Shown here in pieces: positions 48,901 to 57,568 of a stretch of 64,000 nucleotides of DNA. This stretch comes from Gorsachius magnificus. Lineage: Eukaryota; Chordata; Aves; Pelecaniformes; Ardeidae. Below the pieces are notes generated by a model that made no database searches, was not told where the DNA came from, and saw only the letters and a list, made by a program, of their open reading frames with translations. Location: positions 151,496,258 to 151,560,257 of the forward strand of contig CM067081.1 of assembly GCA_034008185.1 (NCBI GenBank). The letters are read 5' to 3'. Position numbers and translations under genes: made by a program. How positions within the stretch are numbered: the first letter of the stretch is position 1; every line of letters begins with the position of its first letter.

Positions 48901-51900
48901 AAGTGTATTAGTTGCTCCAGGTTCTCATTTTACATTAGGCAAATGAACTATGTAATGATATGCTTGATTCCACAGCTGTAGGTACCCCTACCTTCGTATG
49001 AAAGTGCACTACAGAACCCTATCAGACTGAGAAGAGTAATCCAGGTACAGAACCACAAACTTTCTACCCTCATCAAGTTATTCTTCCCCGTTATTCCAAC
49101 ATGGAAACTGAAACAGAGCTATAAAAATCTTGGGGGCGGGTAATAATAGTTAAAGAAAAGAGAGGAACAGAGTGGGCATTAATTTCATTCTGCATGATGA
49201 TGTGGAGGGTTCAGTACCAAAATTTCTTTCAGAATCTGAATTTTGGCTTGGGTTTCCAAATTATCCTATTCAGTGCAAAGCAGCAAGGAAACAAATTTTA
49301 AATTTATTACAGCAATGAGAAAACTAAAAATATGTATGAGAAGACACAGTACTTACCACTCAACAGGAAATAGTACTGAGGAGTCTTCCCCAAAACAGAG
49401 CTAACACTTTCTAACATAACCCAAATTATAGCTGTAACTTCAAAATCACAGCCTGAACAAACCAGAAATGGAAAGAATTGCTAGGGTTCATTAGACCAGC
49501 TGGAAGCCAGCCAGAATCAGGACTACTGTCCAATGATGTGAATCTTTTATATGACAAACCTGCACTCAGGTCCAGAAAATAAAATCTGTGCTTACTTGTT
49601 ATTGGTAGGTCCCGTTGCCAAGACATCCGACTGCAACTTTGGGAAGAATCCTTGTTCGTATTTCCCTTGGCCAATCTTCATATCAAGTAAGTGCGGGTGG
49701 ATGGCTGTGTGGTCGATCTTCATCAGCCGCTGCTCGATGGACTGGGCTGCAAGTTACAGTCACAGGTGAGCAACCGCGTTAGCCATCCACCCAAAGACAC
49801 GTGCTACAACAACAGAAGTGGTCATGCTCCCATCCCTGGAAACACTCTAGGAAGTTAAAGAGTGACCCAGAAATCCATCACCTCCAGAAGTGATGAAACA
49901 CCCGTGCTTTTAGTTTGTTATTTTGCTTTTAGTTTCTTCACCCTACACAACCAGCATTGGCACAAGCAAGTTAGCCATTAAGCAAGCAGGTCTTTATAGG
50001 AGCCTGCGAGATGGGTTATCCATTGGCAAGAGCAGTGCGATCTTTCTGTGCAATTCGGTGCTTGGCTTTAATGCTCCTTCGGTAGAACGGAGGCCCCTGA
50101 GGCTGGCTGCAACGTCCCATGGGTCGGGCAGCTCGCTTTGCCCCAGACACATCTCCTTGGGCAGACACGTGGGGGGGCGATAACTGAGTTTTGCAAACAC
50201 CTGGCACCTATAAAGATCCTCCTCCCGAAACTAGATATGCCAGCACTGTATGACAGGCCTTCAAAAAGCACAGCTAACTGCAGCAAGGCCTGAGCAGCAT
50301 CAAGGCTATGAACAGATGCTTGGAAACAGGGGAGGCTACAGCAAGACCAGAGAGGGCTCCCCAGGAATCTCAGCTCTGCTGAGACTAACGCGGTTCAGTC
50401 GTTTGCTTCAAGGACATGAGGATTTTGTCTCAAAACTCGAGCAGGATGAAAATAAAATCTGCCACCCTCTCAACATTGAGTCAGATGCACTGTGAAGGAG
50501 AGGGGAAACGAGGTGTATGGGGGAAATCAGCATTTAATTAGCAGCTTGAATATTCAACTACTTATAGGCCATGCATTAACAGGCAGGCCCGTTCTTTTCA
50601 GCATATCACAACTAGTGAATAAATATGCAAAATGTGGAAGCTAAATTCATTTTCCATTTGTCAAGAACAACACAGAACTCGTTTCCTCTTTTTATAAAAC
50701 TGTGATGGGAAAGAAACTGTCATAAGATTTACATATATTATCATTAGAAACTCAGCAGCTTCTTTTTTTCCCTTCTAAAAAAAAAAAACCACGAACCTCT
50801 TCGTATGGTTTTATTTTGGAGAAAAGAACTGGGTAGCGTGGGGTCAGAGGGTTTGAAGGGTTCTGAAAATTGTAGGTTAAACAAACAGGTGCTGGGTTGG
50901 TGCAAGGGTCACATATATTGCGACTGGTAAATATGAAGGAAAAGGTGGTATTACTATCAGTTTTCTGCTTTTCACAAGACAGAAAATGAGGTTCCGGTGC
51001 CACAATATCTACCAAAACTAGACGCTGAATGGACAGCCGACCTGCAAATTAGAATTGGTTTTAGACAGAAAAAGTTAAGCAGACACAGAATTTCCATTTC
51101 TGCCACATTTGTAACAAGTAAAACACTCTAAAAGAATTAAACAAAAAAAACCTCACGAGAAATGTGTTTGTCCCCATTCATTAATATGTGTCCCAGCAAA
51201 TTTAAGAGTATAATTTCCCTGTATTACTTGTAAATGAAATAAATACTTGCACAGTAAGAAACTCAAGTATAATTTGAAGATGCATCTTGTGACAGTAATG
51301 GGAAAAAATCCATCTCTTCAGTACACAGCGTATTGTTCATTAACACTGAGCATCTATTGCTGGAGCTGCTAAATATGCCACACAGGATTATGTCCCCGGC
51401 ATCCCCTGCTGCTCTAACCAAATGGTGTAAGGCAAAAAAAGGTCTTTTTATGGGAAGGGGGGGCAAGGCCAGTGGAGCAGACACCAGGGCTCAGTTCCTT
51501 GGTGTGGCTGGCGCTGGTCCCACCACCATGGTGAAGGAAAGCTCTGCTGGCAATGGAACAGGAGCTGCCTCAAATGAGAAACGGCGAGCCCAGCTCCGTG
51601 GTTTGCTTTGTGTTTATTAAAGGCACCAGACTAGGAGAGCTCGAAGGGAAGGTAAAGGCTCCTGCCGGTTTTGGTGTTTAAAAGCATGCTGAAGTTTTTG
51701 CCTAGGGAAAATAAGGACATGGCTGGGTCCTCCTCAGGTAGCTCTGGGGCTTCCTCATCAGCTGCAATGCTCAGATGACTGAGGACCTATATTTCTTTGT
51801 GGCTGACATTGTACTTCTGAATATTTTACTAGCCTGTCTGAACGTACCTGCTTCTTTCAAAGTGCTGCATTTCTGATAGTTGGATGTCCGCAGTGCAGGG

Positions 51901-54900
51901 GCCCTTACGTTATATAGCCTTATTTTCTCAATTCGGGAGTCAAAAACTCGCAGAAAAGGGTCCTTCTCTTCCCATTGGGAGATTATCTTATTGTCTATGA
52001 AGGTTGCAAACATCTGTGTTTCGATGAAGTGTGAAAGGAATGGGAGATAAGGCTCGGGTTGGTCCGAAAGGAAGGAAGCCTGAAATACAGAACAGCTCGT
52101 TAGTGCCACGTTCCCGCCCGGCGTTGACACGATGAGCCTTCCTGTGGCAGAGGAGCGATCCAGCAGCCAACGGGAAGGCTTCGACAAGGCTTCCCCACCA
52201 CAAAACCACCTCTCAGAGAAGTGTGAATCCATCTACAAAGCGGTTTGGTTCATGGGTCACCTCTTTGGTCACAGCTGTGAGAAATAAGCAGTCGGGGAGG
52301 CTTCGTGACAGCCAGAGTAAAGGGAATATGGAATAACTGAAGTAGTGCCCGTGCCGCGAGCTTTTTCAAAGCAACCTAGCAGCTACCACCCGCAGGAACG
52401 AGTCCTGTGCAACCCATAGCAGACCACCACCACATGTGCCCACTTGGGACCTCTGGTCTGCTCATCCCTGCTTGGGACCAGATCACTCATTAAGGTGTCA
52501 CATGTATCAAGGGATGTACAGTGCTCTGCAGCTAAAGCTCTTTTGTGAAGTTACACAGGGCAATTAATAATGAATTTCAAATTAAAACTGAGTGTGTGCC
52601 TCAGCCTCTAAGTGAGCTTTGAAAACCCTGACCTTAACAGCCCATTTTCTTATTGCGAAAGTACTAGCAGAGATTGACTAAACAACCCTCTCCTTTTGAA
52701 TGCTGTACTGTTCAGTGCCTGAATACAAACAAGACCAATAAAAGGCATGGCAGCATTTTTTTTTAATCAAAACCTGACTCAGATCAATATTTAGTTTGTT
52801 CCTGACTGTTTATCCTTCTACCGTTCCCCTTAGAGAACGACTTGTATCTGAGAAAGCTGATGGCTAAGAGAGCTATCTACGTTGCACAGTCACTTGGAAA
52901 TAATAACTGTGCAAGCTTCCCAACATTTCTCATTCCTTTTGCTAGCCTACAGACTCTTTATTTCCCCATTTCTAATCTCAGCTTCCTTTTCACTCTTGTG
53001 TACACACTACAATGGAGTCATAACAGTACTCTTCTGCCATAAGGATGTGATAACCGTCTACAGAACAACATGACCCATTAACGAAAAGCTCTACTGTGAG
53101 ATTAGGAAACAAGAAAGACTGGATTTGGTTTGTCTCTCATGTGTGCACCTCTCCTCTCAGCAATCAAAAAAGAAAGAAAGAAAAAAAGAGTCCCTTTCCA
53201 CTGCTACCCTTCCACCAAAGCCACAGGAGAAACTCCATCAGCTGGGCTGAAGCCTGCCAGCCTGGTTCGTACAAGCCAGGACGGCTCTGACTGGCTCTTT
53301 GGATCTGCACCGATTTACTTTGGCAGGCGATCTGGCCCTGTGTAATCAAAACGGACAAATCTCTCAGTGAGGCAGATGAAGAACGGCGGATTAAAGAGCA
53401 CCTAGACTATATATACATAATACAGCTGTTCTCCCTCCCTCCCAAAAGCACTTTCAGATGGAAAAATGAATACAGGGCTATCTTTACTTTGTCAAAGTTT
53501 TGCATTTGTTCCCTGTTTGTCAGCCAGGACTCCATATCGGGGGCAGCCTGAATGACGAAAGCCTCGTAGTCTGCAAACATCTGCGTGAAGCGGTTGGCGA
53601 AAACCTCGCGGAGCTGCACGTTCAGTTTGTAGTCCCTCAGCTCCATCTCCTCACATGGCAATTTGCCATCCTTCTCCTTGTCCACGAGGGGAGCAGTGAT
53701 GGTCATTTTTTCCATCGTCACGCCCGTTCTCTTGGCGAGGGCTTGCAGACGGGCGATCGTCTCGTTGCCTTTCAGCAGCTCATACATGTTGAGGGCATTG
53801 CCGGGGATGTTCCCGTTCTTGTCGTTCACCAAGTCACTAAGAACCAGATTCTTGAGTTTGGTGGCACTGTCGCTGCAGTGCAGGTTACCCTCCGGTGGGA
53901 TCCCAAACTGCAGGAGAACTTCAGAGATTTCCTGGATAAACTCCAGCTTGTTGGGGAACTGGGGGAATTCCTCTGGCAGTTCGATGAAATGGTTATCGAT
54001 GTCCACAAAGCACAAGTTTGCCTGAAATGAAAAGAAAAGTTTCAAAACAGACACTCAGCGCTGAATTGGCTCCTCTGCTAAGTAGCCCTATTTTCCCAGG
54101 GTGCTTCCAGACAGAAGGGTAAGAGCACACATATGCAGGAGACTTTAGCTGTCTTGTTTAGCCTGTGACATTTCAGACTTCAGTAAAGCTGAGGGCCAAC
54201 TGGATGGCAATGATTTAATGAATAAATCCAGCCTTCTGCCCTCTCTTGTTTCCCCAGGACCTGCAGATCCCAAACTTCCCACTACAAAGATTTGATGTCC
54301 CCTCCCAGACCAGCCAAGGACACACCAGCAAGCAGGATGTGCGGCACCGCTTCTCAGGCCACGTAAATACTGTTTGTGTGAATTATCACATCTCAGGGGC
54401 ACGTTTATTTTACCAGCATCCAACCGCAGGAAGCTTCTGTACCTGTGCTACCGAGGAATGAGATGTTCAGTGAGAAAGACGACGCTGCTACGAGCAAAGC
54501 TACAAGAGGGTCCCATGAAAATCCTTTGGTATCGTGTCTGAGTATAGCTTGTCCACTGGAGGTCAAGCCCTATTTCCCCGCTCCCCCTACCCTGTTTCCA
54601 GGGAGGCTGTTAATCTTCGCAATTCCTCTGCCCGAGCTTTAAACAGAGTGCTCTTAGACAGCTTTGCTACGAATAGAGATGGATCTCAGCCCATAAGATT
54701 AAAGCCAAGTGAAGACATGAATCTAGCAGAGCAGATACTTTTACTAGGGAAGTGTCAATGGGGGGGATGGAAGAACCCTACATGAAAATTAATTACATTG
54801 CAAATGCACCCTTAGGAATAACAGCAGAATGAAAACCAGTAATTGATCTCCTGAACTGCGGCTTACATCTGAAATTCTCTGTCTAAGTGCACTGTGCTGA

Positions 54901-57568
54901 ATAAAATCTTAAACCAGGACGGATTCCCAAGGTGCTGAGCTCTGATGGGTTTTACCCTGGCACAAAGCAGCAGCAGCAGCAGGTCTTTGTTAGCCTGACT
55001 TGGCCACTACCACAGCTCCTCCGCCTTCTCCGGGGCACTTTTACTGTTCTTTACTTCTCACCAAACACTGTAGCCTAATCTTCAGATTATGCGAACAGAA
55101 AGGACTTATTTTCCTCCTTTTCTGAAAAGGTTAATTTTTAGCAGGACAATACATTCCACAGTGAACATGGTTATAATATACTGGGTATTTCAGGGACATG
55201 CTTGAGATTTATCACCTTTCACACATATACTTTAAAGGGCATTAAGATTCATTTGGTAAAGCAGAAGTGTCCCTTCAGCTTGCTTTTTCATAATAAATTT
55301 TGACTGTACAAAGAAAAGCATTTCTTCATACAAAACAATTTGCTTTCCTTAACTATGCAGCTATTAAAGAGTTATGGTATGCATCAGTATGGTTCTTTAG
55401 CTCAGGGACTGTCTTCTTATCTATCAATATTTCATTTCAAAGGCTTTTTAATTTCAGCTCTGCATATCATTTACAAAATTTGAAAAATGAGATTTGGATT
55501 CAGAAAACCCTCGGGGAATTGGTCTCACTTCTCTCTTCAAAAACATCTGATGATTAAAGTTAATGCAGAGAGATTAGTAACCTTAAGACAGCATGATGGC
55601 CAGTTGTTAGAATTTTTATCTCTAACAAACAAATGGTTTACATTTATACCAAGAGCTTGAAAAGCTAGCCCCTGGCCTGAAAAATAAAGGAATGCTAAAG
55701 TGAACAGCGCTTTGTCACTGCTTGCATGTTGAAGTATTTTCTATATTTGTTGTCTAGAGGAATTTGAGATTCAAGATCTTCCCTGTTCAATACCCCTTCT
55801 TTCTTTCCCTTTCCCACAGGTACCGGTCCTGTGGTGTTCATTTTTTAAATGTCGTAATGGGGGGGTTTCCACCCCGCTATTACTCTTCCCTGGCGACATT
55901 TAATTTGTTATTCCAGTGATACTGCAAGCCCATCACATTAAAATTTTAATTTAAGGAAAATGACAGCCTAATCTGCTAACTAAAAGCGTATGACTAATAA
56001 TTTTAGAAATCTCAGTAATTACGTAATATTAGCGGGGTTTTACTGAAAAGCGTAGCTAGATACCAGCTTCGTTCCCACGATGGTGCAAATTTTGCACAAT
56101 TGGACCATTGTATCCACGAGGTAAGATTTGATTTGCACTGTTACATGCCACCAAGGTTAAGAATCACTCACCTCCACCTAATCCTTAAAATAGACCTTTA
56201 TTAAATACCATTTTATCCTTGCCCGGCATTTTTATCCCTGCACTTCCACATATGAACTCCCCCACCTGCACATTCTCCTCTGCTGCTGCTCCCACCTGCC
56301 TTCTCATTAAGATCACCTATTCACAAGCCTTAGAGACTCTGTCCCCAGAAGAGGTCCCCACATGGAGCTGGGCACAGCAGTGCCACTGTCACCAGATGTT
56401 ACAGCTGTACAAATAGTTATTCTTAGGGTTCCCACTAGATTTTAAGAAGAAACCCAAGTTAAAAGGCATGGCATGCTCAAGAGATGGGTCCAGTCACCAT
56501 CTCTAATGCGGACAGACTAGCTGTATCCCAGAGGTTTTGCAGTATGGAGAGTGACCAGTGGCCAGGTTAAAATGCAAAGCAGTTTTAATCATCTTGGTCA
56601 AATTTTGAGGAGAAAAATCTCCACTTCAAGTTCCACCACCAGCGAGTTTAACACCGAGATTAGGAGGACAACCTTCCTTCCTTTTTTTCTGTGGGGAAAA
56701 CGTGATAGCCCAGGCAAAGTTTTCACTTCACACTGCATGGGAGAACTGGAGATCTTCAGTCCAAAACGCAGTCATTGGGGTCAGTCAGTATTTTAAAAGT
56801 GTGTGTGTGTGTGTGTGTGTGTGTATGCCTCTAAGTAGTTCACAGGCACGGTATTAATGCAAATCTGGCTCATTTGAAGCCAGGATGCTGGTCTAGTAAT
56901 AGACCTTGACCTAACCAGGAACATGTGGGCTCACCCGTGGGTGGGATGAGGCTGGCAGGATGGGGCATGTTTCTCATCAGCATCGGGGTGACAGGGACAG
57001 GTTTACACCATTTAGGAACCGCACCCAAGAGCCAGTTTCATAAAGACCATCCCCGAACGAAACGCTCCTTAGCCCTCTATTGACAGGAGCGCGACACTGA
57101 CAGAGTGACAAAACCTAGTGAAACGTGGGATGTAGGGAAAGCAGAGAAACTTTCAGCATCACAGGAGAAGCATTTAAAGCATAATTAGTGGCACTCGTTA
57201 AATTCAGAAATGGACCGAGAAGGACTGCAGAGACTTCCCCCACTATCTCACTCCTGCTGGCAAACAGCCTTCACGGTGCCGGAGAAGCCTCCTAACACTG
57301 GGCATGGCATTTTCCAGCAGGTATCCACACAAATATTAACAACGTGTTTCAGGATAGCAACCCCAAAGGTGGAGACTGACCTCCTGAGGCAGCTCCAGCT
57401 TGGAGCGGTCGGTTCCCTCCTTGGACTGCAGCCCCATCAGGTAGGGAACGGGAGCGTCCAGAAAATGCAGGAGAGAGGCAGGAAGGATGGGGACGTACAC
57501 GTGCTGCCACTGAAATGGGAAGAGCAGCGTTGTGATCCCCTCCGCCACCGTCATCAGACGCTGGTAAT
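15813..57568 (-). CDS. DENND5B: DENND5B, DENN domain-containing protein 5B (C-terminal 972 codons in 18 exons)
   Basis: A Rab guanine-nucleotide exchange factor. DENND5 proteins act on Rab GTPases (Rab39 is the reported substrate) and the related DENND5A binds Rab6 through its RUN1 domain; DENND5B is also linked to lipoprotein (chylomicron) secretion. Coding joins, high to low: 57568-57381, 54021-53488, 52079-51848, 49746-49596, 38451-38358, 35065-34934, 34082-33930, 33431-33353, 32164-32083, 26933-26805, 25518-25397, 23385-23240, 21399-21281, 20096-19909, 18207-18125, 17960-17834, 17033-16859, 15996-15813. All internal junctions have AG/GT and the phases join without a stop. Visible order: end of cDENN (residues 1 to about 100), dDENN (to about 320), linker, RUN1 (about 430-632), PLAT (about 645-750), RUN2 (about 790-970). 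It is told from DENND5A by the C-terminus ending G-V-D-V. About 300 N-terminal residues lie beyond 64000. Confidence 0.97.
15997..16858 (-). other. DENND5B: DENND5B intron (last)
   Basis: 862 bp from GTGCC donor to TTTGCAG acceptor. AT-rich; no other feature seen. Confidence 0.85.
16859..17033 (-). CDS. DENND5B: DENND5B exon: RUN2
   Basis: A 175-bp exon encoding [11 protein letters not shown] and [20 protein letters not shown], the core of RUN2. Acceptor CCACAG, donor AAG|GTGCC. Phases are two bases in and two out. Confidence 0.96.
17034..17833 (-). other. DENND5B: DENND5B intron
   Basis: 800 bp, GTAAGC donor to CCACAG acceptor. No repeat or gene recognised. Confidence 0.85.
17834..17960 (-). 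CDS. DENND5B: DENND5B exon: RUN2
   Basis: A 127-bp exon encoding [20 protein letters not shown] and [11 protein letters not shown], conserved RUN2 helices. Acceptor CCACAG, donor ATAG|GTAAGC. It sits 164 bases from the neighbouring exon, the shortest intron in the window. Confidence 0.96.
18125..18207 (-). CDS. DENND5B: DENND5B exon: start of RUN2
   Basis: An 83-bp exon encoding [20 protein letters not shown] and ending K-P-E-K-E. Acceptor CACAG, donor GAG|GTACTT. It opens the second RUN domain. A triplicated ATTCTGTATCTT repeat lies about 90 bases upstream in the intron. Confidence 0.95.
18208..19908 (-). other. DENND5B: DENND5B intron with short local duplication
   Basis: 1.7 kb, GTAAGT donor to CACAG acceptor. 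It contains a local repeat at 18300-18357. A 199-codon open frame on the other strand has no recognisable domain and is treated as chance. Confidence 0.8.
18300..18357. repeat. Short tandem duplication, ATTCTGTATCTT core, three copies
   Basis: ATTCTGTATCTTTAACAGAG occurs at 18300-18319 and again at 18338-18357, with a diverged partial copy between them. It lies 93 bases upstream of the acceptor of the exon that opens RUN2. Confidence 0.85.
19909..20096 (-). CDS. DENND5B: DENND5B exon: end of PLAT and linker
   Basis: A 188-bp exon encoding [10 protein letters not shown] (last PLAT strand), [13 protein letters not shown], then a Ser/Thr/Arg-rich linker containing R-T-P-P-Q-Q-K-S-P. The linker is a plausible phosphorylation region (inference). 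Acceptor GGCAG, donor CCA|GTAAGT. A competing open frame on the other strand is a shadow. Confidence 0.95.
20097..21280 (-). other. DENND5B: DENND5B intron with CR1 trace
   Basis: 1.2 kb, GTAAGC donor to GGCAG acceptor. It contains a short CR1 trace near 21191. Nothing else seen. Confidence 0.8.
21191..21232 (-). mobile_element. Short CR1 LINE 3'-end fragment
   Basis: Read on the plus strand, AGAATCACAGAATAG is followed by GATTGGAAGGGACC, the complement of the CR1 3' tail. Only about 40 bp are recognisable. The element lies in the same orientation as DENND5B, inside its intron. Confidence 0.72.
21281..21399 (-). CDS. DENND5B: DENND5B exon: PLAT
   Basis: A 119-bp exon encoding [19 protein letters not shown] and the stretch to N-E-I-T-G-H-T-Y. 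It contains the signature PLAT strands, including G-H-D-N-S-G. Acceptor TTTCAG, donor CAA|GTAAGC. Confidence 0.96.
21594..21680. repeat. TA-rich low-complexity tract
   Basis: Almost only A and T, with TATATA runs and imperfect palindromes. It is probably a decayed TA microsatellite. Confidence 0.85.
22776..22821. repeat. 17-bp direct repeat within a purine-rich tract
   Basis: GAGAAGAAATTTGGGAC is present at 22776-22792 and 22805-22821, a 29-bp period. The surrounding 22690-22980 is strongly A/G-biased on the plus strand. Confidence 0.85.
23240..23385 (-). CDS. DENND5B: DENND5B exon: start of PLAT
   Basis: A 146-bp exon encoding [13 protein letters not shown] and [16 protein letters not shown], the first strands of the PLAT/LH2 beta-sandwich. 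Acceptor TTTAG, donor GAG|GTGAGT. A CR1 copy lies 138 bases upstream on the same strand, and the frame is open from it into this exon. Confidence 0.96.
23524..23934 (-). mobile_element. CR1 LINE, 3'-terminal ~410 bp
   Basis: On the plus strand it starts TCACAGAATCACT and GGTTGGAAGGGACCTCAGGAGATC, then continues with the familiar CR1 3' segment (TCCAACCCTCCTGCT, GGGCAGCCTGTTCCAG, TGCCCACTGCCCCTTGTCCT, AAACAAGCCCAGCTACCTC). It is a 5'-truncated avian CR1 in the same orientation as DENND5B. The 5' break coincides with the start of the CpG-rich block. Confidence 0.95.
23941..24330. promoter_or_regulatory. Intronic CpG-island-like block, possible alternative promoter
   Basis: About 390 bp of very GC-rich sequence dense in CG dinucleotides (many GCCGCC, GCGCGG and CCCGCC words), in sharp contrast to the AT-rich intron around it. 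Such blocks in vertebrates usually mark promoters. On the plus strand a strong start context GCCGCCATGG at 24128-24137 opens a 31-codon frame. No TATA box is seen. The function is inferred from composition only; it could serve either strand. Confidence 0.55.
25397..25518 (-). CDS. DENND5B: DENND5B exon: end of RUN1
   Basis: A 122-bp exon encoding [14 protein letters not shown] and [13 protein letters not shown], the last RUN1 helix. Acceptor TACCAG, donor ATCA|GTGAGT. The split codon with the next exon gives Met (A plus TG). Confidence 0.96.
25519..26804 (-). other. DENND5B: DENND5B intron with minisatellite
   Basis: 1.3 kb, GTAAGC donor to TACCAG acceptor. Contains the 17-bp tandem repeat at 25906-25970; otherwise nothing seen. 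Confidence 0.8.
25906..25970. repeat. 17-bp minisatellite, about 3.8 copies
   Basis: The unit AAGGCACCAAACCATGG is repeated three times with one to three changes per copy (second copy AAGGCACCAGACCTCGG), then a partial fourth. It lies in a DENND5B intron. Confidence 0.92.
26805..26933 (-). CDS. DENND5B: DENND5B exon: RUN1
   Basis: A 129-bp exon encoding [20 protein letters not shown] and the helix [13 protein letters not shown]. Acceptor TTTCAG, donor CAA|GTAAGC. It holds strongly conserved RUN1 helices. Confidence 0.96.
28886..29040 (-). mobile_element. CR1 LINE fragment, ~155 bp
   Basis: On the plus strand GATCACAGAATCATTTGG, TTGGAAAAGACCTTTAAG and CATCAAGCCCAACC, followed by CTCCAGGGATGGGGACTC and CCTGGGCAGCCCGTT, are the complement of a CR1 3' end. 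5' truncated; same orientation as the gene. Confidence 0.93.
31970..32000. other. Perfect 12-bp inverted repeat (hairpin)
   Basis: GGCTAAGGAGAA (31970-31981) and TTCTCCTTAGCC (31989-32000) are exact reverse complements around a 7-base loop. It lies 83 bases downstream (in the transcript sense) of the donor of the 82-bp DENND5B exon. Confidence 0.9.
32083..32164 (-). CDS. DENND5B: DENND5B exon: RUN1 variable loop
   Basis: This 82-bp exon is too short to stand out as an open frame and was found by reading the intron. It encodes a segment with E-R-R-K-S-D-T-G and [12 protein letters not shown], joining the acidic loop to the next RUN1 helices. Acceptor TTGTAG, donor GAG|GTACAC. The phases (two in, two out) fit both neighbours exactly. 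A perfect hairpin lies 83 bases beyond the donor. Confidence 0.93.
32165..33352 (-). other. DENND5B: DENND5B intron
   Basis: 1.2 kb, GTGAG donor to TTGTAG acceptor. No repeat or gene recognised. Confidence 0.83.
33353..33431 (-). CDS. DENND5B: DENND5B exon: RUN1, acidic loop
   Basis: A 79-bp exon encoding [13 protein letters not shown] and then a Glu-rich loop ending A-E-S-P. Acceptor TTTTCAG, donor CCAG|GTGAG. It leaves one base of a Val codon for the next exon. Confidence 0.95.
33432..33929 (-). other. DENND5B: DENND5B intron
   Basis: 498 bp, GTTGG donor to TTTTCAG acceptor, with A- and C-rich low-complexity words near 33727-33775. Confidence 0.83.
33930..34082 (-). CDS. DENND5B: DENND5B exon: RUN1
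   Basis: A 153-bp exon (51 codons, phase 0) encoding [19 protein letters not shown] and [19 protein letters not shown]. It forms the core of RUN1, the region that in DENND5 proteins contacts Rab6-type GTPases. Acceptor TTAAAG, donor CAG|GTTGG, a non-consensus but acceptable donor. Confidence 0.96.
34083..34933 (-). other. DENND5B: DENND5B intron
   Basis: 851 bp, GTAGG donor to TTAAAG acceptor. Contains an A-run near 34251-34266 only. Confidence 0.83.
34934..35065 (-). CDS. DENND5B: DENND5B exon: start of RUN1
   Basis: A 132-bp exon (44 codons, phase 0 at both ends) beginning [10 protein letters not shown] and including [14 protein letters not shown], then [10 protein letters not shown], the first helix of RUN1. 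Acceptor TTTTTAG, donor AAG|GTAGG. Confidence 0.96.
35066..38357 (-). other. DENND5B: DENND5B intron (3.3 kb)
   Basis: GTAGG donor to TTTTTAG acceptor. AT-rich with small AATA runs near 36532-36548. A 147-codon plus-strand frame at 37572-38015 has no recognised domain. Confidence 0.8.
38358..38451 (-). CDS. DENND5B: DENND5B exon: basic linker
   Basis: A 94-bp exon encoding a Ser/Thr- and Arg/Lys-rich linker ([12 protein letters not shown]) ending L-D-N-D-L-R-E. Acceptor TTTGCAG, donor GAG|GTAGG. It is GC-rich compared with the surrounding intron. The cluster of basic residues is typical of the linker before RUN1. Confidence 0.94.
44956..45502 (-). mobile_element. Solo LTR of an avian endogenous retrovirus
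   Basis: On the minus strand the element runs from TGTGCTGGTTTTGG to a CCACAACA end, so it has TG...CA termini with short inverted ends. It is 547 bp long. A CATAAAG promoter-like word (near 45241-45247) and an ATTAAA poly(A)-like word (near 45083) are in the expected order. Flanks AGCCA (44951-44955) and AGACA (45503-45507) match at four of five bases, an imperfect 5-bp target duplication. No internal viral genes are present. From memory it resembles an abundant neoavian ERV LTR, probably ERVL- or ERVK-like; the family is not certain. Confidence 0.85.
47510..47522. repeat. Poly-C run
   Basis: Thirteen consecutive C residues in a DENND5B intron, a common site of sequencing error. Confidence 0.85.
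49596..49746 (-). CDS. DENND5B: DENND5B exon: post-DENN linker
   Basis: A 151-bp exon encoding [10 protein letters not shown] followed by [15 protein letters not shown]. Acceptor TTGCAG, donor CAA|GTAAGC. The phases (two bases in, two bases out) match the neighbours. It is a conserved linker segment after the DENN module. An 11-kb intron separates it from the next exon. Confidence 0.95.
49747..51847 (-). other. DENND5B: DENND5B intron (2.1 kb)
   Basis: GTACG donor to TTGCAG acceptor. No clear repeat or gene; open frames are short shadows. Confidence 0.8.
51848..52079 (-). CDS. DENND5B: DENND5B exon: dDENN
   Basis: A 232-bp exon starting [11 protein letters not shown] and containing [13 protein letters not shown], the dDENN helix region, then a stretch ending K-C-S-T-L-K-E-A. 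The acceptor is TTTCAG and the donor GCAG|GTACG. It ends one base into a codon, which the next exon completes. Confidence 0.96.
52080..53487 (-). other. DENND5B: DENND5B intron (1.4 kb)
   Basis: GTAAAG donor to TTTCAG acceptor. Nothing recognised beyond a short A/G-rich stretch near 53164-53190. Confidence 0.82.
53488..54021 (-). CDS. DENND5B: DENND5B exon: cDENN end and dDENN
   Basis: At 534 bp (178 codons, phase 0 at both ends) this is the largest exon in the window. It begins [10 protein letters not shown] and includes [15 protein letters not shown] near its end. The part between about residues 50 and 135 of the exon is charged and more variable, as expected for the linker between DENN subdomains. 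It is bounded by TTTCAG and AAA|GTAAAG. The opposite-strand open frame here is a shadow. Confidence 0.97.
54022..57380 (-). other. DENND5B: DENND5B intron (3.4 kb)
   Basis: GTCAGT donor to TTTCAG acceptor. It contains a short CAG run near 54966-54981 and a GT microsatellite at 56799-56824. No gene seen. Confidence 0.82.
56799..56824. repeat. (GT)13 microsatellite
   Basis: Thirteen uninterrupted GT units in a DENND5B intron; potentially length-polymorphic. Confidence 0.95.
57381..57568 (-). CDS. DENND5B: DENND5B exon: cDENN core
   Basis: This 188-bp exon is the most 5' one seen. It starts mid-codon after TTTAG and ends at GAG|GTCAGT. It encodes the conserved cDENN stretch with [10 protein letters not shown] and [11 protein letters not shown], part of the Rab-contacting DENN module. 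It ends in phase 0. The exon before it was searched for up to 64000 and not found. Confidence 0.96.

Larger units (their letters stand above)
38452..49595 (-). other. DENND5B: DENND5B intron (11.1 kb, longest complete one)
   Basis: GTAAGC donor to TTTGCAG acceptor. It contains a solo LTR (44956-45502), G/T-rich words at 46300-46345 and 46505-46560, and a C-run at 47510-47522. No retained gene, RNA gene or further CR1 copy was recognised. Confidence 0.78.

Noticed and set aside
49826..49895. Possible old CR1 piece (CATCCCTGGAAACACTC)
   Set aside because: Only a short resemblance to CR1 body sequence and no 3'-end signature; not enough to call.
53500..54030. 176-codon plus-strand open frame
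   Set aside because: It lies exactly opposite the largest DENND5B exon, which is conserved on the minus strand; it is a shadow of that exon.
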